64,000 nt of DNA, from positions 26,620,051 to 26,684,050 of the forward strand of contig OY759218.1 in the NCBI GenBank assembly GCA_963662175.1, given 5' to 3'. Below, piece after piece: positions 11,659 to 23,402 of the stretch (within the stretch, counting starts at the first letter, position 1; each line of letters begins with the position of its first letter). This DNA is from Aradus depressus (taxonomy: Eukaryota > Arthropoda > Insecta > Hemiptera > Aradidae). The translations under genes and the position numbers were made by a program. The notes below the pieces were generated by a model that was given only the letters and a program-made list of their open reading frames with translations, did no database searches and was not told where the DNA came from.

Positions 11659-12330
11659 GCAGTGGACACACTCATACCGCCAAGCTGCAGTCTGCAGTGG
11701 TCCCACTCCCTCGGAGAACTAAAGTCTTCAGTGGACCCACTCATACCGCCAAGCTGCAGTCTGCAGTGGTCCCACTACTGCCGGAGAACTAAAGTCTTCA
11801 GTGGACCCACTCATACCGCCAAGCTGCAGTCTGCAGTGGTCCCACTCCTGCCGGAGAACTAAAGTCTTCAGTGGACCCACTCATACCGCCAAGCTGCAGT
11901 CTGCAGTGGTCCCACTACTGCCGGAGAACTAAAGTCTCCAGTGGACCCACTCCCACCGCAAAGCAGTAGTCTGTAGTGGTCCCACTCCCTCGGAGAACTA
12001 AAGTCTTCAGTGGACCCACTCATACCGCCAAGCTGCAGTCTGCAGTGGTCCCACTACTGCCGGAGAACTAAAGTCTTCAGTGGACCCACTCCCACCGCAA
12101 AGCAGTAGTCTGTAGTGGTCCCACTCCTGCCGGAGAACTAAAGTCTTCAGTGGAGTCACCCACTCCTACCCCAAAACTACAGTCTGCAGTGAACTCATAC
12201 CAGAGGGTTGGTCTTCAGTGAACTCACTCCAACCGTAGAGCTGCAAACTGCAGTGAACCTACACCCACCTGCAGTTGCCCCACTCCGCTTGTGGTGGCCC
12301 CACTCCACCTGCAGTGACCCCACTCCCGCC
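11659..12330 (+). repeat. 70-bp minisatellite
   Basis: The motif CAGTGGACCCACTC recurs at 11729, 11799, 11869, 11939, 12008, 12078 and 12148, i.e. a 70-bp period (one step of 69). The unit also contains CTGCAGTCTGCAGTGG and GGAGAACTAAAGTCTTC. Repeats degenerate after about 12150 into short CCCACTCC-type motifs up to about 12330. 70 is not a multiple of three, so open frames here (11563-11862 and others) are repeat artefacts. Confidence 0.92.
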
Positions 12331-12887
12331 TGCACTATGAGAGGTTGGCTGTACCTCATCAGTTGGCCCCATCGCTGCCCCCAACGAGTTACTTCCGTAA
12401 GTACTCCACTTGCGTCGTCCACTGACGTCTTTTCACAAACATAAAAAAAATGAAAACTAGTTCCATTAAGAAAAAAAATAATTATATACAATTGTTTTTA
12501 ATTTTTTAAAACTATTTTCATTATTCTAAGAATGGTGCATAGTGTAGAGGGCTTTAGTTGGGAGATGTACTCATAACTGCGGCGCTGCAACTTCACTTAG
12601 TGGATGATGCACACGTACGTCTGGTGCAGCAGCGTCCATATTTGGTCACAGCTCCCCAAAGGAACGCTGCGGTTTCGCCCTTTCAAATTGTTAGTACTTT
12701 TTTTCTCCTTGATCAATTGATCTAAAATTTCGGATTTTTCGTCAATTTGATACCTCTAAAAGTTATTATAATTAAATAAATCAATTAACTCAATTTTCCA
12801 AGCAATAGGTGTTATTTTCAAAATCAGTTTTTCATTTTATAAACGAGTAAACATTTTAGAATGAACAAGGACGAGTATTGGTGTTCT

Positions 12888-13075
12888 GCTACGAGTTAGT
12901 TATTGTAACTCATGCCCGGGCTTACTACCAGAGCACTCTTTGGTCACTCTGGTGAACCTGAGTCCGACTTTACTCTGGGAGTCCTAAATGTTGCCTACAT
13001 AGGTTTATTCACCTAGGTTAGGGCCCTTTAACGAGTACCTGACATTCGCATAGGCTCGGGACCATTGCGTAGCGT
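12888..13075 (-). repeat. SINE family 1, 3' part
   Basis: Reverse-strand copy of the body and 3' end of the SINE (ACTCATGCCCGGGCTT, AGTACCTGACATTCGCATAG, CTCGGGACCATTGCG). The tRNA-like head is missing. Its tail is an AATAACTAACT-type sequence rather than CCTAA repeats. Confidence 0.8.
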
Positions 13076-13494
13076 AGATCTGCGTCGATATCTACGTCTA
13101 AATTCGCGGTATAACTCGCGTTCACTATATCTGTAGGCTATTTTTTATCCCAATAGTTATTATTGCAAGCATTAAGTGACAACAAAATTAAATGAATCAC
13201 CGGCGACTTACTTCCCCATATCTGAACTTGTCATTAAAATTTTTTTAGTAAACTGACGATTAATCCCACTTTTTTCCAAATTTTTCCACTAAAACTTCTG
13301 TTTGGCCATGTGTACGCGCCTTTTATTGAGATGAGTACATTCCAGGAACTTCAATGCTTCTCTTCATATTGCGAACTTTTTATTCTGATTGTTAATTTCA
13401 ATAATTTATTCTCAGAACAGTTTTAAACGTTTGGTTGAAATGAAGTAGTGGTGGTGAGCGAAGAGTCAGGGGTTGAATTGAGCCCAATGGATAT

Positions 13495-13889
13495 TGGGGT
13501 TTTCAATTATGCGCCAGTTACTTCAATTGATGTGGAGCGCTCATTCAGCCGATGCAAATCAATTTTGAGGCCAGACGCGATCCTTTTTGTTTGAAATTTT
13601 AAAAAAACTTATTGTGTAATTGTAAACATTTTTTAAGCGATTAAGTTTTTCTCTGTTCAAATATTTTTTTATATCACTATATTTTTTTGCTTATATATTT
13701 TTTATTTTATAAATTACATATATATATAAAGATTTTCTATTTACTTCTGTAGTTTATTTTGTTCTATAGGTACTTTTTTCTTTGCAGCCTTTCGCATATT
13801 TTTAGTTTTTAACTACATATTTTGTCAAATATATTTGCATATATATGTGCATATTTCGCTGCTTTAATTGCATACAAATCACAGCCCTA
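13495..13889 (+). pseudogene. hAT-type transposase C-terminus and element end
   Basis: 13502-13590 reads NYAPVTSIDVERSFSRCKSI in one frame, the conserved hAT dimerisation-region motif, and after a small frameshift FEILKKLIV, as expected next in this family. About 260 bp further right, the sequence ending at 13889 reads, in reverse complement, CTAGGGCTGTGATTTGTATG, a hAT-like inverted terminus. No intact transposase or partner end is visible. Confidence 0.68.
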
Positions 13890-13948
13890 GTTATTACCTT
13901 ACTTTTTGGGTTGTGTAAGGAGATTCTGAATTCATATATAATACATTA

Positions 13949-14215
13949 TTACAGCAACAATTCTCCAATTTATTTGTTGCCTTCTCAAAAAATAGCAATT
14001 AAAAACATTTCGGGAAGCTGATACATTTAAAAACACCTAGTCAAAACTCGACTCAATAAATAAGTTCTATAAAAGTAAGATTCTGATTGACAGAAGTTAC
14101 AGTTAACATGAAGAACCCATGAATTATAGATACTGATGATGGGAATGCTTTCCGAAACTTATGTAATTGCTATTTTTTGAGAAGGCAACAAATAAATGGG
14201 AAACGTTTGTTGTAA
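13949..14215. mobile_element. Foldback element with hammerhead-like core
   Basis: Outer segments are inverted repeats: TTATTTGTTGCCTTCTC with AAAAAATAGCAATT on the left and the reverse complement on the right, enclosing about 130 bp. The right arm contains CTGATGA (14133-14139), a GGGAA/TTTCC stem and GAAAC, a hammerhead-like core; the left arm has a decayed version. Related copies lie near 31170-31370 and 59575-59820. Structure suggests a short non-coding retroelement or Penelope-like fragment rather than a cut-and-paste MITE. Confidence 0.65.
14133..14159 (+). ncRNA. Hammerhead-ribozyme-like core
   Basis: CTGATGA, then stem II (5 bp with one G-T pair), then CGAAAC. It lies in the right arm of the foldback element at 13949-14215. 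Stems I and III not resolved. Confidence 0.5.
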
Positions 14216-15440
14216 TATATTATATATGTTGTTACCTTGTTAATTTCAATTTCTTACGAAGGAATTAAAAATTGGTGTGTTAGTTCACAGAATCAGCATG
14301 CTCGAAGTGAAACTTCTATTGTTTGCCAGCTAGGTTAATTTTTTTTCATAATTGAAAGGTGCATATAGGGTGTATCGATAAAATATACAATTGATATATA
14401 ATAATTAATTTATAAAATTTTATATAATCAAAGTTTGTTTTATATATCGTCACCTTAATACTACAACTAGACATCTCGAAATTATTAGTTTTGAGAAAAA
14501 CGCAAATCTTCTTTTTTTTTTTTAATCAGCCGTTGTAGAATGACCCAAATTGAACTACTGACATTTTTACATAAGTTCTTAACATTTTTTCTTAGAGTTG
14601 TCTACTTCTAGCACAACAAAGATACCTGCAAAATACAACTAATGGTACAATTATCCCATACATGCCGATTTTCGAGTTATCTAGTTGTAGTATTAAGGTG
14701 ACGATATTTAATGATGTATTTACATATTTTTTACGCCATTGACATTTCGTTCATTACCAGTTACAGCGTTTACAGAAGAATACTCTAAAAATAAAGCAAT
14801 AGCTTCTGTTAATATAAATATTATAATGGGCATAACAATGGGAGTCATTGTTGTGCGTCACATCCGTTGCACGTTTGTCACGAACGACATTACAGCTCGG
14901 GTAGATTTCGTGAGGCACAACGATTTAAAAAAAGTTCACTTCAAAAAAACCTAATAAGAACCTATCTAATGACATATAATACACGAAATATTATATGTGG
15001 ATCCAGGACCTAATAAGGACGACAATTATCAATTTTCAGCGAAATCTGAATATGGAGCGAAGTGTCATTGTAAAGCTGTTATTCTGGTTGACACTAGACA
15101 GAAGATAGACAATGGACAGCAGGATTGCCTGGTTCTATTCCTGGGTCTATTAAGCTTATATAGAGGTCAGCCTTGACTCATACATTCTGCCATCTAACGG
15201 ATTTCGTTTCCATTCTAAATGTTTAGAATTTTTGTCTCCTTCTCTCATAACCTGGAGTGGCTAAACCATATCTGGGAGCACACCCTGGGGGGCTTACTAG
15301 GTCTTTTTAGTCTGGTGTGATGATTCCATGTCATTCGTTTGTCAAGTATAAGGCATGGGATTGTTGTTAAGGAACACAGGAGGGCAAGGTATATGATCAA
15401 AATTATTTTTGACATTTCGCTTCAGTTGGGTTGTTCGATT
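14216..15440. other. Spacer with a small family T fragment
   Basis: 14975-15060 matches the interior of family T (CACGAAATATTATATGTGG, TATCAATTTTCAGCGAAATC). The remainder, including the 71-codon plus frame at 14739-14954, gives no recognisable gene. Confidence 0.45.
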
Positions 15441-15462
15441 GTTCTAATCCGACAATGAATTT

Positions 15463-15597
15463 CAGGAAACAAAGAAATCAAGAATATGGGACGTCTGCAT
15501 TGAAGGAGGTATCAAAAGAGATCGAAAGGGCGTTTTGTGCGAAATGTGCTGAATGTTTATGTGGAGAGCATAAAAATATTATTTGTCTAAATAAATG
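15463..15597 (+). pseudogene. Cysteine-rich domain remnant, possibly piggyBac-like
   Basis: Two overlapping plus frames together show a Cys-rich pattern: WDVCIEGGIKRDRKG in one frame, then FCAKCAECLCGEHKNIIC in another. The arrangement resembles the C-terminal cysteine-rich domain of piggyBac-type transposases. It follows an acceptor-like TTTCAG, so a host zinc-finger exon is the alternative. Nothing of a catalytic domain is nearby. Weak call. Confidence 0.3.
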
Positions 15598-15599
15598 AC

Positions 15600-16557
15600 A
15601 AATGCCAATCTGAATGAATTAAAATATATATATTGAAATATATATATAAAATATTGAAATATTATCTAAAATATTTTTTGGTAACTAAACCTTTTTGAAT
15701 TTTTCTGATTTCCCTCGAATTATGTCTAATCGAAGTTTTTGTTCATTCTTCTATGCTTTATTCCTTGTTTAGCCGCACTTGTAGTTCATTCTATTTATTA
15801 TGAAAAAGTTGATTTTATTGTGATGTGATTTCAAATTTTAGGTGTTTTTCTCACGACGCAAAAGGAGTTTGTTATAAGTTTGAAGCCTTTGTCTGTGGCA
15901 TCGTAGCCCCAAGACGGCTGAACCGATTTCAAAGCGGTTTTTTTGTTTCAAAAGCTGGTATTTGCGAGATGGTTCTTAGCCATGATTGGTGGAAATCAAG
16001 TGTGCCGTTTCCAAGATCTTCAGGTTTCATCAGAGTCTGTGTAAGGATCTCGGCCTCTATTACAGCTAGAGACATAGAGCTCAAATGTTTATGAGGCCAA
16101 GCCCCTCCCCCTAAGCCCTTCAAGCCCCCCCCCCCCCCCCACCCCCCAAAAAAGCCCTCCACAACAAGGTTTCAGTAAAAAAAAATTAATGAACAAGAAA
16201 ATTTTTTAAATTGACTTTTTTAAAGGTTTATTTTTAATTTAATTTGAGAGTGTTGTTACTGTAAGAAAGGATCTACTTAAATATGATAGTAAACAAATAG
16301 AATAAAAATGGACTGAAGGAAAAAATAAATAAAAGGGAAAAATTCTTAGGTGATCGGCCCCCCTTTGTCTGTCCCCCCCACCCACCCCCACAGTGTAGTT
16401 ACGCCACTAGCTCTGAGAAGAGGAGGTATTGTTTTTGTAGAGGTGGGAAGTCACGGACGAGCAGCCAACCGTTCGCTCCAATCACCGTCTCTACATCTGA
16501 AAACTCACACTGAACTCAGAACTCAGTCTCAATTGAACATTTTTCAACACCTTTCTG
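15600..16557. other. AT-rich spacer with a C-run, up to the gap
   Basis: A long C run interrupted by one A (16127-16147) and CTACGCC/GGCGTAAC-like motifs near 16390-16410 (TTACGCCACTAG) suggest the edge of an old element. 15880-16060 looks like a dispersed repeat. No gene seen. Confidence 0.4.
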
Positions 16558-16757
16558 NNNNNNNNNNNNNNNNNNNNNNNNNNNNNNNNNNNNNNNNNNN
16601 NNNNNNNNNNNNNNNNNNNNNNNNNNNNNNNNNNNNNNNNNNNNNNNNNNNNNNNNNNNNNNNNNNNNNNNNNNNNNNNNNNNNNNNNNNNNNNNNNNNN
16701 NNNNNNNNNNNNNNNNNNNNNNNNNNNNNNNNNNNNNNNNNNNNNNNNNNNNNNNNN
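16558..16757. other. Assembly gap (200 N)
   Basis: Exactly 200 Ns, a conventional placeholder length, so true distance across it is unknown. Open frames spanning it are meaningless. Confidence 0.99.
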
Positions 16758-16829
16758 AATTCGTGCATTAATAAGCTTTCATCACCCTACACGATGCCCT
16801 TGAAAACCTTTTTTTTTTTAAATTTTCCA

Positions 16830-17035
16830 ATTTACCCCCTGAAATTATCCCCCAGAATCAAAATTCAATTTTTTATACTTCACGTCTATAATCGGGCCAC
16901 CACACTCTATCTCTGTGCTAACTTTCAAATTTTTACATGGAAATAGTTTCAGAGAAAATCGCCTGTGACAGACAGAAATGGTTTCATAGGTGTTCCTTCC
17001 GTTTTGCTAATTTTGGCACGGAACACTTTAGATTT
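16830..17035 (+). repeat. Dispersed repeat family U, copy 1
   Basis: Shares about 200 bp with 22410-22615: CCTGAAATTA, CCCCCAG.ATCAAAATTCAA, TATCTCTGTGCTAA, ATCGCCTGTGACAGAC and GCTAATTTTGGCACG. No coding capacity. Family unknown. Confidence 0.8.
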
Positions 17036-17039
17036 TTAA

Positions 17040-19200
17040 ATAAAGAAAAACGTATGTTTTCAAAAAAATATTGTTTATTTCACAAAATATATATAATATG
17101 GGAGTACTTTCGGTATTGCTACCATCTTTAGCCACGACTTAACAAATATAAAAAATATACGTTTTTCTTTAGTTTTTATATCAAAATGAGTGAATGGGGA
17201 TTGAGTTAGAGTCACAGTGGGAATTTTATTTTCGTTAGGTTGTTAAGATCCCGTCCTTCGGTAGCCAGGATGATCTTGATGATTAGACGCAGGGAGCCAG
17301 TGTGGTGATTGTGGCTGTAGCTTTGCGGTTTGCTCCACTAACCACTAACCACCGCTCTCTCTAGCTACAGTAGCCATGCTACTGGCGTCCTACCAGACTA
17401 TACTCAATTTCTCACTTACTGTTTCAACTAATATCTGTAATACTCATTCTACTATTCTCTATCCCAGGTTTTCCCAACCTGTGTTGGGAAGCCGAAGCCA
17501 CCCTATTAGTGGTGAGCTGTTATTAAGCAATTTATTATTTATTTTAAGTTATTTGTTTGTTTTGAAATATTTACTTGCAAAGACAGTGGTAAAACTAAAA
17601 TTAAAGATAAAATTATTAAATTCTACAAGATGAACTAATTTATATATGATATACGCCCCTCTCCATGTCTTCTTCTACACTTTTTGATTCATTCAGTGTA
17701 CATAACAGGCCGTGCGACGAGTATTAGCCGCCCCGTGTGCAAATAACAATAACGCCGCCCCCCTCCACAATTAAAATACCCGAATGTTTTTATGTTTTTC
17801 CCCTTTACATTTTGAATAAGTTAATGATTTTTATTTTCCAAATGAATACTTGAGCAAGGGAATTAATAATATGTGTAGGTAACGAAAACAACATTTTATT
17901 TTCAAACATTATATTATGAATTATTAAACATAATTATTACCTATGTAGTTTTCAAGGAATACAAGTCAATTTTTTTCAAATAAAACTAGAAACATTTATC
18001 ATAGTCATTTATTAAATAAAAGTAAATTGTAATCAAAGTATGGCTCTTCTGCCTTAATTTCCATTAAGGCAAATTTTCTACAGCACGTTTTGTGTCAATA
18101 GAGTTCAAGAGATCACTTTCGATGGATAATAACGAAAGGCCCGTTAGTCTCTCTACAAAAGCAGGTTGCCTTTTGATAACCCATATTTCCCTTTTTCCCC
18201 CATCACTTCAATTGAATTTATCTTGCTTTTCCCTTCATTTCGGTTTCTTTTTGTTCTATTGTCTATATTGGCTATAGATTTAAAATAAGGAAAAGAAAAA
18301 TTTGGCCGCCGGTGTGCCTCGCATGCCTTCATCATAGGGTCTGCATGGCTCTGCATTGCTAATATAATTGTCCCCATTCGTCAGCTCCCAAGCTGACACG
18401 CTTCTGAGCAAAATGCAGTCTTGAAATAAGGAGAGACGTTGTCAAGAAGGGACCTGCAGCTGGCCTTCCCGATAAATTTCGATCTCATTCAGCCTCCTTC
18501 TGACAGATCGACCAGAAATTCCAACCTGTCGAAGGCCTCAAGAATGGATCCCCTTGGATTTCCCAGTTGAAGCCCTGTCTCTGAAATATTGCAAGTGAGG
18601 AACTCCGACGTCTCCCATAGAGATGGACTTGGAGGGCCCTTCCCCACCACTTCAGTGGAAGCTACCAGTCTCTTGGTGTCGATAGAGGAGCAGGGGAACC
18701 ACGAATTTGGTGTAGGCTGAGGAGAACAATGCTCAATTTAATCGAAGGAATCCTCCGCAAAATGACGGTTATGGTACCAGGTATCACCTTGGGAACACCA
18801 AACATTGGGACAACTTGAATAATCTTTATAGCATGTTTAAAGCAAACTGTGAAAATGTAAAATTAAGAATTAAATTTTAAAGCTTTTTATATTACTTCAT
18901 TTTTGTTGCTTGTTTATTGATTTTATTTATTGAATTTATTCATATTTATTCTTTTGTTAAAAGAATGTTTTAAACATTATTAATGTTTCTGGGATCTCTA
19001 AATAATTACTTAATTACCAATACTTATAGAAATAATATTTTGTGTTTTTTTTTAAATAAGAATATCTTTCTACGAGAATTTCCAAAAAAATAAAAAAATA
19101 TGTTGTTTTCTTTACATTACAATACCATTTACTACGGATTGAACTCTGAATAGAGCTTTCAATTACTTAATTAGGGATTATTACGTTTTATAATATAAAA
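17040..19200. other. Spacer with unassigned GC-richer blocks
   Basis: 17220-17380 and 18300-18770 are richer in G and C and may be remains of old elements or exons, but no frame gives a recognisable product; the minus strand of 18430-18760 is open except for stops but matches nothing I know. The rest is AT-rich. Confidence 0.35.
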
Positions 19201-19275
19201 CCAATATCTCCTTCCCACACCCCGCCTGGTAAGACGGCTGAACGAGCATCTATGTCAGAGCTAGTCTAGTGAAGA

Positions 19276-19479
19276 TTGCTCTTCCAGACAGAACTGACTG
19301 CCGTGACGCTCAGAAAAGATCACTACAACTCTTCATCATGGTTTGAGGATCTTGAGAATTGTACCTCATGTGAAGATATAGCTACTACAGAAATGATCCT
19401 GCAGAAGTATGATCTTAACACAGTAGAGGTTCAACTCTCAAGCCGTTCTTCCATTGCTAACAACACCTCTGGGAACTAA
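19276..19479 (+). CDS. Hypothetical 67-codon frame, function unknown
   Basis: An ATG frame with amino-acid composition that looks coding (SSSWFEDLENCTSCED, TTEMILQKYDLNTVEVQL) but no domain I recognise. It lies in a GC-richer patch of 19200-19480. No convincing splice sites at its edges. It could be a host exon, an old transposon fragment, or chance. Confidence 0.22.
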   Translation: MLFQTELTAVTLRKDHYNSSSWFEDLENCTSCEDIATTEMILQKYDLNTVEVQLSSRSSIANNTSGN

Positions 19480-19916
19480 CCCTTTGTTATTTACCTTGAA
19501 AAAACTCTGTATGGTAAAATAATTGTTCAACAATATTTTGTGACAAGTACTATTCTTCTGTGTAATAATGATTTAATTTCGAACTACATCACATTGACCT
19601 TTCTGTCAAAATATATGAAAATACATAATTAAAATAGAATTAGCACCTAGCGCTCCAAGTAGACTGCAATACAATCAAGATCAGTTGTCCATTGTTGCCG
19701 CTAGAAGGCTCTGTCATGCTAAAACGTTATTACTACCACTGGGTTAAAATCTTTATGAACTGGAATTGAAAATTTACAATAATAAATAAACTATTTCTAG
19801 ATTCAAACCTTTTCCTAATTGATTTAATAATTTTCCAAAAATAACAGTTTGAATAAAAAGCCTTGTCCAATTGGGTTTAAAATTCATTAAATAAATGTTA
19901 TATTATTAATTTTATA

Positions 19917-20095
19917 TTCCCACCAAGACGTCTAAAGCGGGCATGGCAGAGGGACCTGCTCCAGGACTAGCCTGGACTCCTCTTCGGTCACGTACCTCAG
20001 CAGTACAGCGACACACTTGCCACAGCACATCATCACGATCACTAGTGACAAATGTTGTCGTTGTGAATATGTAAATAAATAAAATAAAAAATTTT
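19917..20095 (+). mobile_element. LINE 3' end (Jockey-like)
   Basis: Begins PRRLKRAWQRDLL in a plus frame, the same C-terminal motif as in the LINE at 9691-10183, then a short tail that ends in A-rich AATAAATAAAATAAAA. A second, heavily truncated insertion of the same group. Confidence 0.65.
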
Positions 20096-20189
20096 ATATT
20101 ATAATTTACGTATAAGAAAAAATAAACTAATTATATTCATATTGTTCATTACAATTGTATTTAAATTTTATTTTAATATTTCTAATTAA

Positions 20190-20248
20190 ACCTCAGGTTG
20201 AGCACGCCTTCCTTCGAATGCAATGTTAAGCGATGGTCCCGAGTTATT
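20190..20248 (+). repeat. SINE family 1, internal fragment
   Basis: Matches the SINE body (GAGCACGCC.TCCTTCGAATG, GTTAAGCGATGGTCCCGAG). Both ends missing. Confidence 0.65.
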
Positions 20249-20249
20249 C

Positions 20250-21300
20250 TACCTATAAGCTAGATACTTGTCTTACTTATTCTGATGGCTATTTTCTACA
20301 CATTTCTCTAATATGGTATATTGCGTAAATATTATTACATTCCCATGTTTATAAACCTTATATTAATTAGGTTTGGTAAAGAAGTGGTCAAATCTGACTA
20401 TTGCTTTTTCAGTCATTTCTAAACGAGATATAAGCCTAAAAGTTAGTAAATCGGTATGCCTCATTTCGATGACAATGCATTATATCATAATTTCAGCCAG
20501 AACAGTCGAGCGGTTCACCCGTTGCATGTCATATATTATGTCATTTTTATTCAGACGTTTGCTTGATTTATGTAAAAACGGTTGGTTTCATGTAAAAATC
20601 TATTACAAAAATGTTTAATGATATTTTTTCCTAAAACGTTTTGTCAAATTGGACGTTGGAGCAACATTCGCCGTTTATAACGTCTCATAGACTGCTTTCC
20701 CCAACTACAAAAAGATATATATATTAATAAACAGCGTTTAATTAAACCTATGTTTTGTGTAAAATATAGGTAAATAACAAAAAAGTAAGAAAATAAAAAA
20801 GTTTATGAAAAATGTATCTTATATTTCGATTATAATACACTGCAAAATACATTTTTCTTCGTAGGCAATCAGTGTTGGGTGGAAATATGAATAATGGAAA
20901 TTTAAAAAAAAATAAATTCCGACATAAGTTAAATAAAATTAAAAAGTTGATAAATAAAGCACATTTTTATTGAACACTTATACTGTTTACAGTATATAAG
21001 TATTAATTGATTAGTATATGAGTATTAATTGTACATACATATACATAAATGTGTACCGGTTTCGGATTACGCCATTGCCAGCACAAGGTTCAACAATAAT
21101 GGAGATATGAGCTAGGCAGACATATTTATATTAATTAAGAGTACCTGGGGTAGCAGGGGTCCTCCTCCCTAGGGGGTGGAAATCTCCATTATAACGGTAT
21201 TGACCAACTATGGGTATATTTGAAAACCAGAAAATAACAAGAAACCAAAATAAAATATAAAAAGTTCTATGAAATCTATTTTTTTAATATTTTATTTTAT
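20250..21300. other. AT-rich spacer with a degenerate hammerhead-like motif
   Basis: 21059-21083 on the minus strand reads a CTGGCAATGGCG...CCGAAACCGG variant of the hammerhead-like core seen at 54982. Nothing else assignable. Confidence 0.4.
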
Positions 21301-21314
21301 TGTATAAATGTTAT

Positions 21315-21410
21315 GCAATCGATCAGAAGTGCGATGCGAAGTTTTCAACGGAATTTCATGTCCGACCTCCTGGTTCCAAAATGGAAAAAAAAATTTATGG
21401 ACACAAAATT
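21315..21410 (+). repeat. Family T, 5' fragment
   Basis: Carries GAAGTTTTCAACGGAATTTC, the segment that follows the left inverted end in full copies. The terminal repeats are absent. Confidence 0.65.
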
Positions 21411-21589
21411 TACTTAATTACAAATACTTATAGAAATAATATTTTGTGTTGTTTTTTAAATAAGAATATCTTTCTTAAGAGAATTTCCAAAAAAATAAAA
21501 AAATATGTTGTTTTCTTTACATTACAATACCATTTACTACTAGACATTTGCAATTTTTCTGTCGACGCGAATACGAATCTTTGTTACAT

Positions 21590-21725
21590 GCCTAGTGATA
21601 ACTATTCAACTCGAGAACATCGGAGCTCGTCCCAGAGGAAGAAGAGTCGAAGCCTCTGTTCTCCGGTGGAGGCAGACCAGGAGAACGGAGGGAAAAAAAC
21701 GACTGTGGAAAGCAAGTGGTCTAGG
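21590..21725 (+). other. Candidate exon of unknown gene
   Basis: A GC-rich 130-bp segment follows an acceptor-like ATGCCTAG and ends at a donor-like CTAG|GTACCT. Two plus frames are open through it, one giving ARPRGRRVEASVLRWRQTRR, the other SSSQRKKSRSLCSPVEAD. I cannot choose between them, and no partner exon is visible. Confidence 0.25.
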
Positions 21726-22409
21726 TACCTCGGCCAGTACCGCCTCCTTCTTTTGGGAAATATGTCTGGATGAGAATCGGCTGAAGCTTCTGGGACATAT
21801 CTGAAACGTTTTGTTGTATTTCTTTTGATAGAAATTCTGCAATATATAAGATGTTCACATAGTTTTGTCTTTGTTTCTATTTGTGTTTCCCAGGGTTGAG
21901 CTGTGTTCCCACGTAACCAGTGGTTCCCACGTCCCTTGTCCGTAGTCCGTCCACTGTAGTCTGGTTACGTAACCAGCTTTCATCCTGTTTTCTGTAACAA
22001 GATAAGCAGAAGGTGTTACTATATTACAATGACAATCAAGGATGGCTACTTACTACAACACAACAAATATTTAATCCCACAGCTGTACGTGTGGTACAGA
22101 GAGAGATATAATCAGTTAAAAGATCTGTTGAGTTTTCACCGGTATATAATGTTTTCTGACCCCCTGAATATAAAAATCGGTCAAGTGCAAACTATACTTG
22201 CTTAATTAGTGTTCCATCATCAGTTATAAGGAAATAACAATTAAATTGTTTGTAACAAGTGATCGCGCTAGAATTTTTCAATCCTGATAATTCTCAATGT
22301 TCATGATTTTTTTCAGATTTTTCTGAGCAATTCTTTTGGTGATAAGGGCGGGAGACAGCAATTTTTACGCGTTTGAAAAAATTATTTTTTCCATTTCTTA
22401 ATTTACTCC

Positions 22410-22615
22410 CTGAAATTAACCCCCAGGATCAAAATTCAACTTTTTATACTTTACGTCTATAATTGGGCCACCCCACTCTTATCTCTGTGCTAAATTTCAA
22501 ATTTTGACGTCAAATAATTTCAGAGAATATCGCCTGTGACAGACGGACGGACGGACACCGAAATGATTCCATAAGTGTTCCGTCTTGCTAATTTTGGCAC
22601 GAAACACTAAAAATG
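22410..22615 (+). repeat. Dispersed repeat family U, copy 2
   Basis: About 200 bp matching 16830-17035, ending with GACGGACGGACGGACACCG and GCTAATTTTGGCACG. A family T fragment follows at 22620-22735. Confidence 0.8.
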
Positions 22616-22747
22616 AAATATGACTCAGTGCATCTGTGAACACGAATTAACCCATGGTAATCCATGATAGAATGAATACATCGACACGAAATTTTGGATC
22701 TGGATCCAGAAGTCCATAAGGACAACACCTATAAATAACCTTATGGA

Positions 22748-22749
22748 CA

Positions 22750-22798
<49 letters not shown>
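22748..22798. repeat. Poly-A then (TA)n microsatellite
   Basis: About 18 A residues followed by a pure TA run. Confidence 0.95.
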
Positions 22799-22801
<3 letters not shown>

Positions 22802-22973
22802 TATATATGAATTACTATCACAATATAATATAAATGACTGTAATAATAACTTTTATATCATTAGTAACAATATTTTATTATCTACGAATCATTAGACCTA
22901 TATTAATACTAAGATAGAAAAGAAATAAATGATCGACCAAAAAATCTAAACAAATGTATGAATATATATATAT

Positions 22974-23290
22974 GATAGTTATTATGACTCATGCCCGGGC
23001 TTTAACTACAAGGTCATATCGCCTACTATCAGATCGCCCTTTCGTCACTGATGGACATGAGCCCCCTGAGTTTGCCTACCCTACATTTTATTCACCTAGG
23101 GACTTTAACGAGTACCTGACATCTTACAGGCTCGGGACCATCGCTTAACGTCCCGTCCGAAGGACGGAGTGCTTCAGTTTATTTTACCTCCCAGATAAAA
23201 TAAACTAAGGGCCTCGGTCAGCCTGGTTTCGAACCCGCGATCTTGAGCTCAGTAAGCAAGAAAGCATACTACTGAGCTACCGTCGCTCTC
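22974..23290 (-). mobile_element. SINE family 1, nearly full-length
   Basis: Reverse complement begins GAGCGACGGTAGCTCAGTAG (box A) and carries GGGTTCGAAACC (box B), then the conserved body to GCATGAGTCATAATAAC. No CCTAA tail. It abuts the broken Tc1 element to its right. Confidence 0.87.
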
Positions 23291-23402
23291 ATATAATATA
23301 TATTTGAAGCCCAGATAAAAGTGGTAGAGCCAGTTGGCGATGTGGAGGGCCCTATAGGAGCCGAGCTTAGATAGAAGGAGCCCCAGGAAGTAGGTGAGAA
23401 GA

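Noticed and set aside
11563..12491. Frames of 78-99 codons across the minisatellite
   Set aside because: 70-bp period rotates the frame; openness reflects the repeat composition.
16350..16946. 198-codon frame across the N gap
   Set aside because: The gap is unknown sequence of arbitrary length.
23249..23402. C-terminal extension of the Tc1 transposase frame
   Set aside because: Beyond about 23403 the frame runs past the usual transposase end into AT-rich flank and SINE.
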